DNA from: Hypomesus transpacificus | Lineage: Eukaryota; Chordata; Actinopteri; Osmeriformes; Osmeridae | Assembly (NCBI RefSeq): GCF_021917145.1 | Contig: NC_061074.1 | Location: forward strand, 5,341,837 to 5,405,836 | DNA: 64,000 nt | Reading direction: 5' to 3' | Shown here: positions 59,280-64,000 of the stretch, in pieces | Numbering within the stretch: the stretch's first letter is position 1 | Layout: each line of letters begins with the position of its first letter | Position numbers and translations under genes: made by a program | Notes under the pieces: model-generated | The model's database searches: none | What the model was told of the DNA's origin: nothing | The model's input: the letters and a program-made list of their open reading frames with translations, nothing else

Positions 59280-62200
59280 ATGAACATGGAGAGGCAGGCT
59301 CTGGAGTGTGCCAGGGAGGCATTTATCACTGGGAGGTCACGACCCCAAAAGTTTAGAGTTGAGCAGCTGAAATCCCTTCTGAGGATGATTACAGACAGAC
59401 AAGGGGAGATCGCCACTGCCCTCAAACAAGACATTAACAGGGTAAGAATGAAGTGGCTGGGGAATAAAAATTATATGATAATAATAAAAAATATGTTCCG
59501 AAAAAGAATGACTTAAAACCAGCAATTTCTCTGTTACGTAATAGACACCTAAATAATTTATCATTCTCTGTCAAATGATGAGTCTTGTGTCCCCTCAGAG
59601 CCAGTACGATACACCCCTCTTAGAGCTGATAGGCTTAGAGAATGAGATCATCCTGGCAATGGGAAAACTCTCTGAGTGGGCGGCCCCACGGCCAATGGAG
59701 AAGAGTATCCTGACTCTCACTGACAAGGTGTACATCCAGCCAGAGCCTCTGGGAGTGGTGCTCATCATTGGGGCCTGGAACTACCCCTGGGCTCTCACTC
59801 TGCAGCCCCTAATAGGGGCCATTGCTGCTGGTAGGGATTCCTGTGGCTTCCCACAAATCCTTATCTCCAATTTCTCTGACAATGTTTTCTTGTCATTTCT
59901 TTATGTTGCGTGGTGGCCCTGTCCATAGCATAGGCAACACTTTCTAAGTATTATGATTTTTTCTTCCTTTTTAGTTTATTCTATGCAGTAAGGAGTTATT
60001 TCTACTACAGCATTTTGATAATAACTTAACTTAAAATGTAAAACTCGACAGAGCTCTACTGTGTGTAATTAATGATGACAAAGACTACTGTCTTCCCGAC
60101 TGAGCTCTTTCTTCCAACAGGGAAACTGAACCCTGATTCCTTCTTTCCCAGACCCTTAGCTAACTGTATTTGCTCCATACTGTGATGTCATCCCATTCAC
60201 ACAAATGCCTCATTCTCTCCCTGCAGGCAACGCAGCTGTGGTGAAACCGTCTGAGCTGAGTGAGCATTCCTCAGCTCTTCTCAGAGACCTGCTCCCCCAG
60301 TATCTAGACCAGGTCTGCACTGTAGATGCTCTTGTTTGACAAGTGGCCTGTTCTATATACTGTGGGCACAGAGCCAATGACTTGCAAAGGATTGATAATG
60401 AAATGACTAACCTCTATAGATAGTTATTTCTTTTTGATTTGTCATCCACTATTTAATGTATAATGTCAACAAAGGTATTAACAAAACACCCTTTTATTAC
60501 ATAAACACAGATAGATGGATCTCACAAAATAGTGAATGCTATTTCTTAATACTAATAAATACTAATATTGGGTTTGAATAATATTTTTATTTTTAATAAA
60601 TCTATATTTTTCCCCTGTTTTTTGGGGGACATTTTAACATTGGACTGATGTTTTTTTCTTTAAGGAACTCTACCCTGTAGTAACAGGTGGAGTTTCAGAG
60701 ACACAGGAGCTGCTGAAGCAACGTTTCGATCACATCTTCTACACGGGGAACAGCACTGTGGGTAAACTGGTGATGCAGGCCGCCGCACACCACCTCACAC
60801 CCGTCACTCTGGAGCTGGGGGGGAAGAGCCCCTGTTTCATTGACAAGGACTGTGACCTCAGAGTTGCCTGCCGGTGAGATTCAAACTGATTATTAGTTGG
60901 TTTCTAGATGATTAATGATCACTTACAATTGACAGACTGCAAACATACGGTATGTACAAATATGCTATAGAGTTGGTTTCAGAAACATTTGCCAGAACAA
61001 TTGTTTGCTTTTGGCTATTAAAGTATTCGTACTGTGGGCTATACAGGACTGTATACAGTTTCTCCCACTGTCAGTTTCCAGCAGCAATGTGGATGAAGTA
61101 CTCATCAGCATGAATTGACTTTCATTATATTGTCCCCAGCCGTGTCACGTGGGGAAAGTTTATGAACTGTGGTCAGACGTGCATCGCTCCAGACTACGTC
61201 CTGTGTGAACCCAGCATACAGAACAGAGTGGTGGAGGGCATACGTCAAACATTACTGGTCAGTCCCCAATGCAATCTCAACACAACCTCAATGTATTATA
61301 ACCTAAACTGAATCAATCACATTCAGCATTAGATGCACACAATGTAGACTATAAAGTACAGTGAAACCAATTCAAAGTGCATCATGAGATTGTCTAGGAT
61401 TTATTTCAAGTACTTTATTTCAACTGTTCCATGTAATACCATCTAATCCTTGAATTTTAACCAAATCCCAGGAATTCTACGGTCCGGACCCCAAATCCTC
61501 ACCAGACTATGGCCGCATCATCAACAGGCGCCACTTTAACAGAGTGATGGGTCTGCTGGAGGGATACACAGCCGCGGTGGGTGGGCAGAGTGACTCGTCA
61601 CAGTGCTACATCGGTATGTACATTTATTCAGTTAGCACTCTTATTCAAAGAGATGTACAGTAGGAACCTGTAGTGGGTGTGGGACTGCACCCTCAGTGCA
61701 GTGTGCACAGCGTTACAGGAAGGAACTTGTGAACTGAATTGTTTGGACCAATGGGTATGGAGTTAGAATGGTGCATAGGGCACGTGTGGTAGGCTGAATG
61801 CTCTGCCTTACAGTCGTAGCTGTAACCATGACTCAATCCATCAATATTACTTAATATTAATATTAAGAGTCTCTGACAATGCCCCACTAGTTTATCAACA
61901 GCATTGATGTTGGAGCTGTGTGTGCATCCTCCCCAGCCCCCACTGTGGTGAAGGACGTCCCCCCTCATGCCCGGATCATGCAGGAGGAGATCTTCGGGCC
62001 CCTGCTGCCCATCGTGCCTGTCAGCGACCTGGACGACGCTATTCGCTTCATCAACGAACGAGAGAAGTCTCTGGCACTCTATGTCTTCTCATGCGATAAA
62101 AACGTAAGCTGAGCCTAACCAGGGGAGCTGGTGACACATGTTGTTAAAACTAGATACACTGATGTGTCTTTCTGTTCTTCTCCTTCTGTCAAATAGACAA

Positions 62201-63094
62201 TTAAGAGGATGCTAGCTGAGACGACCAGTGGAGGTGTGACAGTCAACGATGTAATGATGCACTATACTCTCAACTCTCTGCCCTTTGGGGGTGTGGGTAA
62301 GAAGTCTACTCTATGATGAGGCTTATACAGACCTTAATCTCGGGGCTGGGTTGGTAGAAAAAGGCCATGCTGTAAAGTAAATACAAGAGGAGGAAAATGT
62401 GGACATTGGCAGGGCTTTGGACTTACCTTACAATATAGACAGAAGCATTATTTCATTTAGCTGATATTCTCTTTACTCTAGCTTTATGATAAGGTTCTAA
62501 AATGGTAATTTTAACAACTTTTTTAATGAATAATAATAATCTTACTGCCACCATCACAAGGATAAAAAGACATGTTGTTCTGCTGAGGTTTTTGAGCTGT
62601 GTTGCCTTTCAGTTCAACTGATCCCCAATTTTTGGATAAGGCAAACTATAGATTTGACAGTCACATTTTGTATACAGTTGTAAGTGGAATATCATTAGAC
62701 CATAGATCTCAAACTGTATCTATTTGCCAGACAGTCAGAAATAAATATCACAGGAATATACTTTCAGTTGTATGACCTCACCTATATGACCTCTAATCTA
62801 ACAGGTAACAGTGGCATGGGCCGTTACCATGGCAAGCACACGTTCGATCAGCTCAGTCACCACCGGGCATGCCTAGTCAGATCCCTGGGCATGGAGGGCA
62901 TCAACGAGGCCCGGTACCCTCCTCAGAGCCGCGAGAGGGCGCGGAAGGCACGGTGCGCCTTGCGCAGCCCACTAATTGACTTCTCTAAGCGTACCTTTGT
63001 GTGGGCTGTCACTGTGTCCATCATAGCGGTTGGCCTCTTAATTGCCCTGGCGGTCATCCTGTTTATAACTTCTGGTCTCAGCTGTACCTGTTGA
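59280..63094 (+). CDS. aldh3a2: ALDH3A2-type fatty aldehyde dehydrogenase, copy 2 (tandem paralogue)
   Basis: Exons: 59280-59441, 59599-59830, 60227-60312, 60665-60873, 61140-61257, 61472-61613, 61937-62103, 62197-62296, 62805-63094, giving 501 residues. The first eight coding exons have exactly the same lengths as copy 1, so the genes arose by tandem duplication. The aldehyde dehydrogenase residues are intact: LELGGKSP glutamate, NCGQTC cysteine, [22 protein letters not shown]. The ATG at 59280 gives an N-terminus the same length as copy 1; the ATG at 59286 is a weaker alternative. The tail differs: a basic stretch (RERARKARC) leads to a longer hydrophobic anchor (about 473-495) ending GLSCTC, and I see no donor for a further exon. 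The anchor suggests the same membrane role, and different tails could mean different organelle targeting. Two terminal cysteines could be lipidated; that is speculation. Confidence 0.93.
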
Positions 63095-64000
63095 AGAGAG
63101 ACAAAATAATAGACTGACAAATGAATGACATCCTTGAGCTGTTTTTTATAATTAGAATCACTCAACTTTCATAAAGTACCTACTAATACCTATTTGTGTC
63201 AATAACCAATGCAATTATTCTTCTGCAATCATGAATTGTACATGTTCCCAAAGATAAGCCAGACATGAGAATGCTCCCCCTCAAACTCCCACTGAACCAA
63301 AGACTTGGGGTCTAAAACAAAAATGGCTTTGTGTGTTTGAAACAATGCACCGTGTTGTCCTGGAAATCTCACCACATAACGCTTTGCCATCAACCCCCCT
63401 TTTAATTACCCGTCATGCCTCATTCTCCTATTTTAAAAGAACTTTTGTTTGGCCCCCACTTGTACCTTTGTTTGTTGACATCCACACCCTTGTCCTCACA
63501 TGATAACTTCCATTGTATCTGCCATTCAGCCCTCTTATCCTTGCTATGCCAACTCTGATGATTTGTACCCTGATTGTATGAGATTGATTTTAGAAGCCAT
63601 TTTGTATCTTGTGTTATTTGCAGAGGTTCCTGCGGTCTGGCTAAAGAGGAAGACACTAGGGATGCCACCTTTCTTTCTGAACTTGATTTTACCTTCTGTG
63701 GTATCACTGCTGGTGCAACTGTAGTTCAACATTAACACAACTGCTTCTTCTAAATAATCTGTGAAAATCCTTTAAAAGTTTGTTGATCATTTATATCTGA
63801 TTGGATATGTATGGTAAGATTTGACATTTTGTCCTAAACATTTCATGTGTCCTAAACATAACCTGTGAAAGCCTGAGGGTTCAGCACTTGTGTTAAGACA
63901 TATTTGCCTAGTGAAGGAAAATAACTAAACAAAATGTGTTATGTGGCTCTACTATGAAAGGTTTGTAAATTGATTATATCCACATTTCATGAGTAGGAAA
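63093..64000 (+). repeat. Duplicated 3' block, copy 2 (partner 55850-56765), probable 3' UTR
   Basis: Near-identical to 55850-56765, starting at the stop codon of copy 2 and running to the window edge. Here it would be transcribed as 3' UTR. The RFLRSG-type exon sequence (from about 63623) is preserved, but no upstream donor is visible, so it is probably not spliced in. Confidence 0.9.

Overview
This is a vertebrate nuclear DNA window, almost certainly from a teleost fish. All genes are split by GT-AG introns, the intergenic DNA carries (CA)n/(TG)n microsatellites, and there are tails of interspersed repeats of the kind common in teleosts. One repeat tail (around 59132) resembles one I associate with salmonids and pike, but the species cannot be fixed from the window. 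I see no bacterial, viral or plasmid features. I also see no convincing undescribed multi-gene system; the unusual signals are duplications and repeats inside or beside known gene families.

All six genes are on the + strand. (1) 147-7248: the C-terminal half of a USP32-type deubiquitinase, cut by the left edge, followed by a long 3' UTR to about 10.0 kb. (2) 11774-15092: a 416-residue single-pass kinase-like protein resembling STYK1, with an altered DFG motif. (3) 15776-17045: TMEM97 (sigma-2 receptor), three exons, complete. (4) 19464-48255: ULK2, 27 coding exons and 1072 codons, complete, with a long 3' UTR. (5) 51473-54691: a first ALDH3A2-type fatty aldehyde dehydrogenase. (6) 59280-63094: a second, tandem ALDH3A2 copy with identical exon lengths for the first eight coding exons. 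Its 3' UTR runs off the right edge.

The genes do not form an operon or a single pathway. They cover ubiquitin removal (USP32), a membrane kinase-like protein, an ER sterol/NPC1-related protein (TMEM97), autophagy initiation (ULK2) and membrane fatty aldehyde oxidation (ALDH3A2 pair). ULK2 next to ALDH3A genes matches the human 17p11.2 neighbourhood as I recall it, so that part looks like ancestral linkage.

The most interesting observations are: a gene-conversion-like patch limited to ALDH3A2 exons 4-5; a 0.9-kb near-identical 3' block after both ALDH copies that holds a candidate alternative terminal exon; a 39-bp tandem duplication in ULK2 that copies a 5' splice site in frame inside the kinase domain; two in-frame coding minisatellites in the ULK2 linker; a telomere-motif minisatellite just after ULK2 exon 23; and a long imperfect hairpin in ULK2 intron 18. 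Exon boundaries were placed by hand from splice sites, reading phase and remembered human homologues. Domain numbers refer to these hand-built models.
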